Assembly: GCA_031262745.1 (NCBI GenBank)
Contig: JAISHE010000019.1
Coordinates: 1 to 38,829 of the forward strand
Origin: Culturomica sp.
GTDB taxonomy: Bacteria > Bacteroidota > Bacteroidia > Bacteroidales > Marinifilaceae
Length of the DNA stretch: 38,829 nt
Reading direction: 5' to 3'
The notes below the pieces were generated by a model, which saw only the letters and a list, made by a program, of their open reading frames with translations, had not been told where the DNA came from and made no database searches. Of the stretch, positions 23,888 through 32,500 are shown piece by piece; the stretch's first letter is position 1, and the number at the start of each line of letters is the position of its first letter. Position numbers and translations under genes: made by a program.

Positions 23888-24562
23888 TCAATTTATATAA
23901 ACTATCTGCGTAATAACTCCTTTCTCCTCACTAAGGTAAGCACCTTTCACTGTCGGCGAAGGGATGTTTCCAAGAATTTTCTTCTTCATTAGTCTGCCGG
24001 CTCTGAGCACTTCCCCAAGTTCCAACTTATAGTCATAAAAATCCTTCATCTTCACTGCCGTAGTAGAGCGACTCAACCATGCCGGTGAATCGGTAAAAGT
24101 AAGGTTTTGTATTTCCGGTTTTGAAAAACTCAATTTTTTGTTTACTTCCTCAAAAACAAATTCCCGTTCATAACTTTCATTTCTCCTCTGTATAAACAAA
24201 TATTCCCAAATAACTTTTTTTGAAGAAAATCTTAAAATCTTCTCTTTTTCCGATACAGCAACAGAAAGAGTTGTTTTCAAATCGTTAATGCCCGTTGCAT
24301 TCAGATCGGTGTAGTACATAAAATCTAAATCCGTTGTATGGAATTTAAAAATTAATTTATCCGTTTCATCATAAAACCCTTTAAAGTACATATCTTTAAT
24401 CAATGCCCACCGATTATCAGCTATTCGTTTCCAAATTAATCCTCTCCGTCTCAAAAGTTCTATGGGTTCCGTGCTCAATTCCACATTTATCGCTCTGCAA
24501 ACGGAATCATGAAAATAATCATGCTCAATACTCAACAAAAACAATGTATTACAGTAACTCAT
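23888..24562 (-). CDS. eCIS-associated protein of unknown function (224 aa)
   Basis: 224 aa from ATG 24562. A longer frame from 24634 overlaps the upstream gene; the chosen start follows that gene's TAG by one base (TAG-A-ATG). The N-terminus MSYCNTLFLLSIEHDYFHD, then CRAINVELSTEPIELLRRRGLIWKR, is a pattern I associate with a conserved but uncharacterised protein encoded beside the sheath gene in Bacteroidota contractile systems. The body is beta-rich with aromatic residues and ends in EEKGVITQIVYIN. There is no signal peptide or membrane segment. A structural or capping role is possible; nothing in the sequence proves one. Confidence 0.65.
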   Translation of the reverse strand: MSYCNTLFLLSIEHDYFHDSVCRAINVELSTEPIELLRRRGLIWKRIADNRWALIKDMYFKGFYDETDKLIFKFHTTDLDFMYYTDLNATGINDLKTTLSVAVSEKEKILRFSSKKVIWEYLFIQRRNESYEREFVFEEVNKKLSFSKPEIQNLTFTDSPAWLSRSTTAVKMKDFYDYKLELGEVLRAGRLMKKKILGNIPSPTVKGAYLSEEKGVITQIVYIN

Positions 24563-24563
24563 T

Positions 24564-25112
24564 CTACATCTTTTTAGCATCAATCTGCGGCTCACCAGCC
24601 GATGGCAAAATATTTTTAATTTCTTCCGCATCAAAAACCAACTTTCTTATCTTGCACACGACGGAAGGGTAGTAGCAACCACCAAGCGATGTCCAAATAT
24701 TATTCAATTCTTGTGTTGAAAGATTCATAAACTCTATAGTGTAACTTTGACTATTTGCCAATTCAATAATTGGATTTGATTGCAAAAACATTATACAGGC
24801 AGAGATAATAGACAATGATTCAGAATAGCGTTTATTGTCGTAAACAGCAGCAAATATAACATTCAAATTAACATTCACTGCCGGAAGATTATAATTAAAA
24901 GAATCAACGTTATTTCTAACATATTTGCCGGTAATCCCTTGTGCCGTATCTCTTTCAATACTTAAAAGAGATATGACCAACTTATTATTTATTTCCAATT
25001 TGTCGCCCAAACCGATATTTCCAAGCCTTACAATTCCCTCAGCTTGCTTGAAAATCCCACCAAAGAAATCTTCCAATCTATCGGAAAAATATGTTAATAT
25101 CCTGTTTATCAT
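24564..25112 (-). CDS. DUF4255 tail terminator/cap protein (Pvc16-like)
   Basis: First gene of the operon, 182 aa. It has the DUF4255 (Pvc16 N-terminal) pattern: an N-terminal helix, NKLVISLLSIERDTAQGITGKYV, then PAVNVNLNVIFAAVYDNKRYSESLSIIS, SCIMFLQSNP-like helix, and GGCYYPSVVCKIRKLVFD. In Afp and PVC this protein caps the far end of the tube and sheath and stops polymerisation. It sits 21 bases from a -7-like TAGCTTTG and downstream of two palindromic operator-like repeats, so it marks the head of a transcript running to 8775. Confidence 0.88.
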   Translation of the reverse strand: MINRILTYFSDRLEDFFGGIFKQAEGIVRLGNIGLGDKLEINNKLVISLLSIERDTAQGITGKYVRNNVDSFNYNLPAVNVNLNVIFAAVYDNKRYSESLSIISACIMFLQSNPIIELANSQSYTIEFMNLSTQELNNIWTSLGGCYYPSVVCKIRKLVFDAEEIKNILPSAGEPQIDAKKM

Positions 25113-25132
25113 CCAAATCTCATTTCTTCTCG

Positions 25133-25140
25133 CAAAGCTA
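25133..25140 (-). promoter_or_regulatory. Candidate -7 box of the eCIS operon
   Basis: Minus-strand TAGCTTTG (25140-25133) fits TAnnTTTG and lies 20 bases upstream of the first eCIS start. No TTTG lies at the expected -33 distance (about 25160-25165), so the promoter may depend on an activator or on another sigma factor. Confidence 0.45.
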
Positions 25141-25184
25141 ACACTCAGATTATAACATGTATTATTTTTTTTATAAACAATACA

Positions 25185-25222
25185 AAATTGTTTGCAAACA
25201 ACTTAAATTGTTTGCAAACAAC
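25185..25222. promoter_or_regulatory. Tandem palindromic operator-like repeats
   Basis: The 18-mer AAATTGTTTGCAAACAAC occurs at 25185-25202 and 25205-25222. Each contains the perfect 14-bp palindrome TTGTTTGCAAACAA (25188-25201 and 25208-25221), so the centres are 20 bp apart, close to two helical turns. A partial third site, with the first 10 bases exact, lies at 25318-25327. They sit between the eCIS promoter and the divergent PdxA-like gene. Probably a site for a dimeric DNA-binding protein; which one is unknown. Confidence 0.7.
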
Positions 25223-25312
25223 CGATATTTAGTATTGATAAGAAAAAGATGTCTTTAATATTGCTTTTATAAAACTCACAAGCATTTCTGCGAAAAATTG
25301 AGAGTAATTATG

Positions 25313-25331
25313 TATTTTTGTTTGCAATAAT
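25313..25331 (+). promoter_or_regulatory. -7 box of the PdxA-like gene overlapping a partial operator site
   Basis: TATTTTTG (25313-25320) fits TAnnTTTG, 23 bases before ATG 25344. It overlaps TTGTTTGCAA (25318-25327), which is the left part of the palindrome found twice at 25188-25221. No clear -33 element. Confidence 0.45.
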
Positions 25332-25343
25332 AAATACGTATAT

Positions 25344-26432
25344 ATGGAAAATAAACTGAAAGTCGGTATAACTCAGGGAGATATTAATAGCATCTCCTAT
25401 GAGATAATTATAAAAATGCTTGCGGATAATAAAATGAACGAAATATGCGTGCCGATATTGTATGGCTCGTCAAAAGTTGCTGCCTATTACCGTAAGATGT
25501 TTGACATGTTGAACTTTAATCTTAGTAGCATCGGCAAACCGTCTGAGGCAAATGATAAACGTCCCAACGTAATTAATTTTACCGACGACGAATTGAAAGT
25601 GGAGGTGGGGAAGGAAACACAGGAATCAGTTGTTGCGGCAATGAAAACACTTACGGCAGCGCTTGAAGATCTGGATGCAGGAGAATTGAACACTCTGACG
25701 ATGGCTCCGCAAACAGCGAGTTCATATACAAGTGAAAATATGAATAGTTTATTAGACTATATTTCTTCGCGCTACAATCAGGATGTGATGAAATTACTTG
25801 TTGGGCAAAAGATGAAAGTAGGTTTTGTTACTTCCGATTTACCACTTCAAGAAGTCAGCAGAAATTTAACTACTGAAAAGATAATTAGCAAACTAAAAGT
25901 GCTTAATAGCACTTTAAAAACCGATTTTACTATTCGTAAACCGCGCATAGCAGTGTTGGCACTTAATCCGGTAAAAAACACAGGTTTCACTGGTGTTGAA
26001 GAACAGGAAATCATTTTACCGGCAATAGAAGCAGCACGCAATAGCGGTATCATGGCTTTAGGTCCTTACAGTGTGGAAAACCTTTTCATTGGTACCAACT
26101 TTGAAAAATTTGATGCCATCCTTGCTTTGCACAATGAACAGGGAATGCTGCCTTTCAAAACTATCGAAGGCATTGAAGGGACAATATTACTCGCTGGTTT
26201 GGATAAAGTTATCACGACCACTGTAACCGGTACCGCATTTGATATTGCCGGTCAAGGTATTGCAGACGAAGCTGCTTTGCGTAACGCAATGTATCTGGGT
26301 ATAGATGTTTACAACAATCGCTACCTTAACCGTAAATTGGTTGCAAATCCGCTTCCACACTATGATTCAGGCGGCAATTCCTATGAAAGCGATATGAATG
26401 TAGACCAGATTGTCGGTTTAAAAGAATTCTAA
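25344..26432 (+). CDS. PdxA family protein (4-hydroxythreonine-4-phosphate dehydrogenase homologue), active site degenerate
   Basis: A 362-aa PdxA homologue of full length: GITQGDIN, VPILYGSSKVAAYYRK, LNPVKNTGFTGVEEQ, FDAILALHNEQGMLPFK, FDIAGQGIADE. PdxA normally oxidises 4-phosphohydroxy-L-threonine in pyridoxal phosphate synthesis and binds metal with three histidines. Aligned by motif, the positions are D165 (VTSDLPL, usually THxPL), V210 (LNPV, usually LNPH) and N264 (LHNEQG, usually YHDQG). The usual DHGTA is TVTGTA, and the phosphate-loop GDPxGIG/GDINGIG is GDINSIS. All metal ligands are therefore replaced. It is probably not a functional PdxA. It may have a new role or be decaying, although the frame is intact. 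It is divergent from the eCIS operon. Confidence 0.85.
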   Translation: MENKLKVGITQGDINSISYEIIIKMLADNKMNEICVPILYGSSKVAAYYRKMFDMLNFNLSSIGKPSEANDKRPNVINFTDDELKVEVGKETQESVVAAMKTLTAALEDLDAGELNTLTMAPQTASSYTSENMNSLLDYISSRYNQDVMKLLVGQKMKVGFVTSDLPLQEVSRNLTTEKIISKLKVLNSTLKTDFTIRKPRIAVLALNPVKNTGFTGVEEQEIILPAIEAARNSGIMALGPYSVENLFIGTNFEKFDAILALHNEQGMLPFKTIEGIEGTILLAGLDKVITTTVTGTAFDIAGQGIADEAALRNAMYLGIDVYNNRYLNRKLVANPLPHYDSGGNSYESDMNVDQIVGLKEF

Positions 26433-26468
26433 TTCGGTTTGCAATCGAATCAAATGGAATAAAAAAAA

Positions 26469-26513
26469 GAAATCTAACGATAAAGTAGGGCATACCTATT
26501 TATCGGAGATTTC
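26469..26513. terminator. Possible hairpin after the PdxA-like gene
   Basis: GAAATCT-AA-CGATAAA (26469-26484) can pair with TTTATCGGAGATTTC (26499-26513) around a short loop. It is preceded on the plus strand by eight A residues, which read as a U-tract only in leftward transcripts. It lies 37 bases after the stop of the PdxA-like gene. The rest of 26433-26660 shows no ORF. Confidence 0.35.
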
Positions 26514-26613
26514 TATCGGAGTATGCAACGTGATTCAGTGCGTTGTCGGCTTGTGGATTAATCATTACAACTCTATTCTACATCTGTGATTATTGATTTT
26601 CAACTATTTTTTA

Positions 26614-26621
26614 TATTTTTG
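26614..26621 (+). promoter_or_regulatory. Predicted -7 box for efp
   Basis: TATTTTTG, 39 bases before the efp start, fits TAnnTTTG. No exact TTTG at -33. Confidence 0.4.
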
Positions 26622-26660
26622 TGAAATAATCAAGTTTATTTAAACATTAAATTCTATTTT

Positions 26661-27227
26661 ATGGCTACAACAGCTGATTTCAGAAACGGTTTATGTATTA
26701 TTTTTAAAGATGACCTTTATACCATAGTTCAGTTTCAACATGTGAAACCGGGTAAAGGACCTGCTTTCGTGAGAACTAAATTGAGAAATGTGAAAACCGG
26801 TAGAGTGATTGAAAATACATTTAATTCCGGCATTAAGGTTGACACTGCTCGAATTGAAAGACGTCCTTACCAATTTCTTTATAAAGACGGTGAAGATTAT
26901 GTTTTGATGCACTCCGAAACGTATGAACAAATGAATATTTCTCCTGAACTTATCAATGCTCCTCAATTCTTGAAAGAGGGGGATTCGGTTGAAATGGTGG
27001 TACATGCGGATACGGAAACACCTCTCTACGTAGAGTTGTTGCCCACAACAGTATTGGAAGTAACCTACACCGAGCCGGGATTAAGGGGTGATACGGCTTC
27101 TTCAACCGCATTAAAATCGGCAGAAGTGGAAACAGGCGCAAAAGTGATGGTGCCGCTTTTTATAGAAACGGGCGAAAAAATTAGAATAAACACCGTTGAC
27201 GGTTCCTACATGGAAAGAGTGAGATAA
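26661..27227 (+). CDS. efp: Elongation factor P
   Basis: A 188-aa protein with the three beta-barrel domains of EF-P. Domain I carries [15 protein letters not shown] with the conserved tip lysine K32 at the position that is post-translationally modified in many bacteria. GSYMERV at the end fits the domain III signature (GxYxxR). EF-P binds between the P and E sites and relieves stalling on polyproline stretches. Length and sequence are typical. It is followed by two hairpins that separate it from the convergent fabF gene. Confidence 0.97.
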   Translation: MATTADFRNGLCIIFKDDLYTIVQFQHVKPGKGPAFVRTKLRNVKTGRVIENTFNSGIKVDTARIERRPYQFLYKDGEDYVLMHSETYEQMNISPELINAPQFLKEGDSVEMVVHADTETPLYVELLPTTVLEVTYTEPGLRGDTASSTALKSAEVETGAKVMVPLFIETGEKIRINTVDGSYMERVR

Positions 27228-27232
27228 TAAAA

Positions 27233-27320
27233 ACAACCCATAAAATTTATCTATGAAGATAAGTTTATGGATTGTTAGAATTTTAAATCACTTCCCAATT
27301 GGGAGGTGATTATTTTTTTA
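27233..27320 (+). terminator. Terminator region between efp and fabF (two hairpins)
   Basis: First hairpin: ACAACCCATAAAATTTATC (27233-27251) pairs imperfectly with GATAAGTTTATGGATTGT (27258-27275). Second: AATCACTTCCC-AATT-GGGAGGTGATT (27286-27311, one G-U pair) followed by ATTTTTTTA, a good rho-independent terminator for rightward transcripts. It overlaps the fabF stop codon at 27310-27312 and may act in both directions. Confidence 0.75.
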
Positions 27321-28554
27321 TCACAACACAACCATTATGTCCGCCAAAACCAAAAGTATTGCTGAGAGCAACATTCACTTGACGTTCCTGAGCCTTATTA
27401 AATGTGAAATTCAATTTAGGATCAAATTCCGGATCAAGATTATGGAAATTGATGGTAGGTGGAATAATGTTGTTTTTTACTGCTAAAACACAAGCTAAAG
27501 CCTCAACGGCTCCTGCTGCGCCAAGCAAATGACCGGTCATTGATTTTGTGGAACTGATGTTGAGCGTGTAAGCATCATCACCGAAAGCTTTTGTGATAGC
27601 TTTAGTTTCAGCGACATCACCAAGTCCGGTAGAAGTGCCGTGCACATTGATGTAATCAATGTCGCTTGTCTTCATACCTGCGTCGGCAAGAGCATCCAGC
27701 ATAACTTGAGATGCACCTTCACCTTCGGGATCGGGTGCCGTCATGTGATAAGCATCACAATTGGCAGCAGCACCGGCTAATTCGGCATAAATTGTTGCAC
27801 CTCGTTTAACTGCATGTTCATACTCTTCAAGTATCAGACATGCTCCGCCTTCACCAATCACAAAACCATCTCTGTCCAAATCAAACGGACGAGATGCGCT
27901 TTGAGGGTCATCATTACGTGTGGATAGAGCTTTCATAGCGTTGAAACCGCCTACACCGGGAACAGTAATAGCAGCTTCCGAACCCCCTGCCACAATAACA
28001 TCCGCTTTATTCAAACGGATTAGGTTTAATGCATCAAACAACGCATGGGCAGACGACGCACAAGCCGAAACAGTAGTGTAGTTTACTCCTCTAAACTTGT
28101 TTTCAATGGCTATCATGCCACCACACATGTTTACAATCATTTTAGGAATGAAAAAAGGTCCGAATCGAGGTGTGCCGTCTCCTTGAATGTAATCCTTACA
28201 ATCATCGAAGAAAGTTTCCAAACCTCCGATACCGGCACCCCAAATCACGCCTATCCTTTTCGCATCTTCCTGCTCAATATTCAATGCGGAATCTTTAATA
28301 GCCTCTCTTGCGGCGATTAAACCGTACTGAGTGTAAAGATCCATTTTGCGAACTTCTTTGCGATCGAAATAATCGGTGGCATTGTAGTTCTTAACCTCGC
28401 AGGCAAACTGTGTACGAAATTTGGATGCATCAAAACGAGTAATGGGACAGGCTCCGCTAACACCTTTTATAAGGTTATCCCAAAACTCCGGTACATTAAG
28501 ACCCAATGGGTTAATTGTTCCCAGACCTGTTATTACTACTCGCTTTAAGCTCAT
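27310..28554 (-). CDS. fabF: 3-oxoacyl-ACP synthase II
   Basis: A 414-aa beta-ketoacyl-ACP synthase. The catalytic Cys is C165 in TTVSACASSAHAL. The two active-site histidines lie in NVHGTSTGLGD and KSMTGHLLGAAG, and the C-terminal NTFGFGGHNG is conserved. It elongates acyl-ACP in fatty acid synthesis and shapes chain length and unsaturation. It lies 17 bases downstream of acpP, its substrate carrier, a classic pairing. Length is typical. Confidence 0.97.
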   Translation of the reverse strand: MSLKRVVITGLGTINPLGLNVPEFWDNLIKGVSGACPITRFDASKFRTQFACEVKNYNATDYFDRKEVRKMDLYTQYGLIAAREAIKDSALNIEQEDAKRIGVIWGAGIGGLETFFDDCKDYIQGDGTPRFGPFFIPKMIVNMCGGMIAIENKFRGVNYTTVSACASSAHALFDALNLIRLNKADVIVAGGSEAAITVPGVGGFNAMKALSTRNDDPQSASRPFDLDRDGFVIGEGGACLILEEYEHAVKRGATIYAELAGAAANCDAYHMTAPDPEGEGASQVMLDALADAGMKTSDIDYINVHGTSTGLGDVAETKAITKAFGDDAYTLNISSTKSMTGHLLGAAGAVEALACVLAVKNNIIPPTINFHNLDPEFDPKLNFTFNKAQERQVNVALSNTFGFGGHNGCVVIKK

Positions 28555-28571
28555 AAAACTTTTGTTGATAA

Positions 28572-28808
28572 TTACTTTGCGTAAGCTTCTACGTAAGAGA
28601 TAGCATCACCTACAGTTGTAATTTTTTCTGCTTGATCATCCGGAATAGTGATGTTGAATTCTTTTTCCAATTCCATGATCAATTCAACAGTGTCCAAAGA
28701 ATCTGCACCCAAGTCATTGGTGAATGTTGCATTCGGGGTTACTTCAGATTCGTCTACACCTAATTTGTCTACAATGATTGCTTTTACTCTGCTTTGAATA
28801 TCAGACAT
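28572..28808 (-). CDS. acpP: Acyl carrier protein
   Basis: A 78-aa acidic four-helix protein with the 4'-phosphopantetheine attachment motif [15 protein letters not shown]; the modified serine is S37. It carries growing acyl chains in fatty acid synthesis and is co-transcribed with fabF. The 5' leader contains a small hairpin (around 28841-28860, GTGCYCC/GGRGCAC type). A -7 box TAACTTTG lies 70 bases upstream. Confidence 0.97.
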   Translation of the reverse strand: MSDIQSRVKAIIVDKLGVDESEVTPNATFTNDLGADSLDTVELIMELEKEFNITIPDDQAEKITTVGDAISYVEAYAK

Positions 28809-28878
28809 AACTTTAAATTTTTAATTTAACATTAATTATGGTGCTCCATTGTGGGGCACTTTTACTCAAATTTCGCTG

Positions 28879-28886
28879 CAAAGTTA
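28879..28886 (-). promoter_or_regulatory. Predicted -7 box for acpP-fabF
   Basis: Minus-strand TAACTTTG fits TAnnTTTG. A TTTG lies upstream (28905-28902) but with a spacer of only 15 bases, shorter than the usual 19-21. Confidence 0.45.
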
Positions 28887-28970
28887 GACTTTATTTTTTT
28901 TCAAAAAAATTTTTTGAGAAGAATATAACTTTCACTACCTTTATGACTTTGATTTTTAATAAATTAGAAA

Positions 28971-29540
28971 ATGAAAAAAATATCAATATTTGCCTCTGGT
29001 TCAGGTTCTAACGCCGAAAATATCATCAATCATTTCAAAAATTCGCAGGAAATAATGGTGAATTCTGTGGTTTGTAACGTAGCGGATGCATTTGTACTCG
29101 AAAGGGCAAAACGTTTGAATGTACATTCTTATGTTATAACGAAAAGTGAGCTTAATGATCCCGATAAAGTGCTGAAAATGTTGAAAGAACTTGAAACGGA
29201 TTATATCGTTCTTGCAGGTTTTCTGCTTCTTATGCCGAATAATATCGTTACTGCATTCCCTGAGCGGATTATTAACATTCATCCGGCTTTATTGCCTGCT
29301 TATGGCGGCAAAGGTATGTATGGAATGAAGGTTCATAAAGCCGTGATTGATGCCGGTGAAAAAGTAAGCGGCATAACCATACATTTCGTTGATGAAAAAT
29401 ATGACAACGGTAAAATAATCTTGCAGAAGAGATGCGACGTTACTGCGACAGATACTCCCGAAAGTCTTGCCGAAAAAGTGCATATACTTGAGTATGAATA
29501 TTATCCAATTGCAATAGAAAAAGTTATCCTAAACACATAA
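28971..29540 (+). CDS. purN: Phosphoribosylglycinamide formyltransferase
   Basis: A 189-aa PurN. The phosphate-binding loop is FASGSGSNAENI at residues 7-18. The catalytic segment INIHPALLPAYGGKGMYG contains the conserved Asn-His pair, and SGITIHFVDEKYDNGKII provides the second conserved Asp. It transfers a formyl group from 10-formyl-tetrahydrofolate to GAR in purine synthesis. GKGMYG is the Bacteroidota variant of the loop. It ends 6 bases before dnaE, so the two may be co-transcribed. Confidence 0.96.
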   Translation: MKKISIFASGSGSNAENIINHFKNSQEIMVNSVVCNVADAFVLERAKRLNVHSYVITKSELNDPDKVLKMLKELETDYIVLAGFLLLMPNNIVTAFPERIINIHPALLPAYGGKGMYGMKVHKAVIDAGEKVSGITIHFVDEKYDNGKIILQKRCDVTATDTPESLAEKVHILEYEYYPIAIEKVILNT

Positions 29541-29546
29541 TCCATA

Positions 29547-32500
29547 ATGACATTCACTCATCTACACGTACATTCACAGTATTCTATTCTCGACGGTGCG
29601 GCAAGTATACCCGGTCTGGTAGAGAAAGCTAAAGCCGACGGTATGACCGCAGTGGCTCTTACCGATCATGGTAATATGTTCGGCGTTAAATTGTTTTACG
29701 ACATCTGTAAGAAAACCGGCATAAAACCGATTATAGGAGTGGAAGCCTACGTGGCAAGAGTTTCACTGCATGATAAGGAAAAGACAGTAGACCGATCGGG
29801 AGAACACCTTATTATATTGGCAAAAAATATGTGTGGCTACAAAAATCTGATGAAACTGTGTTCTATCGGACATGTTGAAGGTTTCTACTATCGTCCGCGC
29901 ATTGATAAGGAAGTTCTCGCTGCCCACAGTGAAGGTTTAATCGTTTCTTCCGCATGTTTGGGAGGTGAAATTTGCCAAAAGATTATGGCTGGTAAAATCG
30001 AGGAAGCCGAAGCGACCGCTTTATGGTTTAAAAATATTTTCGGAGCGGATTACTACCTTGAAATTATGCGTCATCCGCCTATAGCAGGTTATCAGATACC
30101 TGATGTTTATGAACATCAAATTATTTGCAACGAGGAAATATTACGGATGGGAGAGAAATTAGGTATAAAAGTGATTGCCACTAATGACAGTCATTTCCTA
30201 AATGCGGAAGATGCGGAAGCTCACGACATGCTGCTTTGTATAAATACTCGTAAAGACATTGACGATCCCACCCGCATGCGTTACACCCGTCAGGAATGGT
30301 TTAAAACTACGGAAGAAATGCAAACGCTTTTTGCGGATGTGCCCCAAGTTTTGGAAAATACTCGTGAAATCACTGATAAGATTGAAGAATACAATCTTAA
30401 TTCCGATCCTATTATGCCGATTTTCCCGATACCTACGGCTTTTGGAAGTGAAGAAGAATATGCCGAAAAGTTTAAAGAAGAACAGTTAATTGAAGAATTC
30501 GGAAAAGAACAATACAAAAAATTAGGTGGCGAATATGATAAACTGTTGAGAATAAAGTTTGAATCCGATTATTTGGAGTATTTATCGTGGGAAGGTGCAA
30601 AGAAACGCTACGGAGAAACACTAAGCCAAGACATTGAGGAACGTATCAAATTTGAGTTGGAAACAATTAAAAAGATGGGTTTTCCGGGTTATTTCCTAAT
30701 TGTACAGGACTTCATTTCAAATGCTCGCAAGATGGATGTAATCGTGGGACCGGGTAGAGGTTCCGCAGCCGGTAGTGCCGTAGCTTATGCGCTCGGCATC
30801 ACCAATATAGACCCGATTAAGTACGACCTTCTTTTTGAACGGTTCCTCAATCCCGACCGTATCTCAATGCCGGATATTGATATTGACTTTGATGATAACG
30901 GCAGACAAAAGGTGCTTGACTGGGTAACAGATAAATATGGGCAAGAAAAGGTGGCACATATTGTAACCTTTGGAACTATGGCAGCAAAGATGGCAATAAA
31001 AGACGTTGCACGAGTGTTGAAACTTGACTTGTCGGAATCAAACAGATTGGCAAAGATGGTGCCTGAAACTCCGAAAATTACTCTCAAAAAAGCTTACAAA
31101 GAAAACCCCGACCTTGAAAAGGAAAAAGAATCTACAAATCCGTTGATAAGAAAAACTTTGCAATTGGCAGAAGTGTTGGAAGGTTCGGTACGTCAAACGG
31201 GTGTGCATGCGTGTGGTGTACTCATTAGTCGTGATCCGCTAACCGATCATATTCCAGTTATGGCAACCGAAGGAGAATCATTGCTTTCAACGCAATATGA
31301 CGGTCATTTTGTTGAGCCTATCGGCTTACTAAAAATGGACTTTCTCGGTTTGCGTACTCTTTCAATCATAAAAACCTGTTTGGACAACATAAAGAAATCT
31401 AAAAATATTGACATTGACATAGATTCTATTCCTCTGGACGATAAGGAAACTTTTGCATTGTTTTCGCGTGGCGAAACCACCGGATTGTTTCAGTTTGAAT
31501 CTCCGGGTATGAAGAAACATTTACGTTCATTGCAACCTACCCGTTTTGAAGACCTTGTAGCAATGAATGCATTGTATCGACCCGGTCCGATGGAATATAT
31601 TCCGCTTTTTATAAATAGAAAGCTCGGAAAGGAGAAAATAGAATATGACCACCCTATGATGGAGGAATATTTGAAGGACACCTACGGAATCACCGTATAT
31701 CAGGAACAGGTGATGTTGTTGTCGCGCTCACTTGCAAACTTCACTCGCGGCATGTCCGACTCTTTGCGTAAGGCTATGGGTAAGAAGAAAAAAGAGGAGA
31801 TGGACATATTGAAAGAGAAATTCTTTGAGGGCTGTGAACAGAATGAAGAATTTGTAAAAGGTTGTCGCGAGAAAAATAAAGATGTGCGACAATTGGCAGA
31901 GAAGATTTGGGGAGACTGGGAGGCATTTGCATCCTACGCTTTCAACAAGTCTCACTCCGTATGCTATGCCTATGTGGCTTATCAAACCGGTTATTTGAAA
32001 GCCAATCATCCGGCAGAGTTTATGGCTGCAAACCTTAGTAACAACCTTGCACAGATTGATAAGGTTAAGACGTTTATGGAAGAGTGTAAACGCATGGGGT
32101 TAAATGTGCTTGCTCCGGATGTGAATGAATCCTATTTGGATTTTGCCGTGAACTCAACCGGCGACATTCGGTTTGGACTTGCAGCAATAAAAGGTATAGG
32201 TGAAGGTGCTGCCGATAAAATTATCGAGGAACGACAGAAAAACGGTAACTATAAAAATGTTTACGACTTCTTTGAACGTATTGACTATAAGTTTGTCAAC
32301 AAAAAAGCTTTGGAAAGTTTAATTACAGGTGGAGGTTTGGATGGTTTCGGCTACCACCGTGCGCAGTATTTCCAACTATCCGACAAAGCGACTTCAAAAC
32401 TTGAAGACCTTATAAATTATGGTCAAAAGAAACAAAAAGATTCTTTTACAACCTCTCTTTTCAGTGATATGGAGGGCTACGAAGTGAACACCCCCGATAT

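Noticed and set aside
24563-24634. Longer N-terminus for the 224-aa eCIS protein
   Set aside because: It overlaps the DUF4255 gene deeply and is basic and unlike the family; ATG 24562 follows the previous stop by one base.
8775-25112. Type VI secretion system
   Set aside because: Single sheath gene of Afp type, DUF4255, DUF5908, LysM hub, DUF4157 and a one-module AAA+ ATPase point to eCIS; no TssB/TssC pair, TssJLM or ClpV.
8775-25112. Intact contractile prophage
   Set aside because: No capsid, portal, terminase, integrase or lysis genes are linked to the tail-like operon.
25185-25222. Two exact 18-bp repeats considered as a CRISPR fragment
   Set aside because: Repeats are too short and lie only 2 bp apart, with no spacers. 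The internal palindrome fits an operator better.
26433-26660. tRNA or riboswitch between the PdxA-like gene and efp
   Set aside because: No cloverleaf, TPsiC loop or known riboswitch core could be seen, only one weak hairpin.
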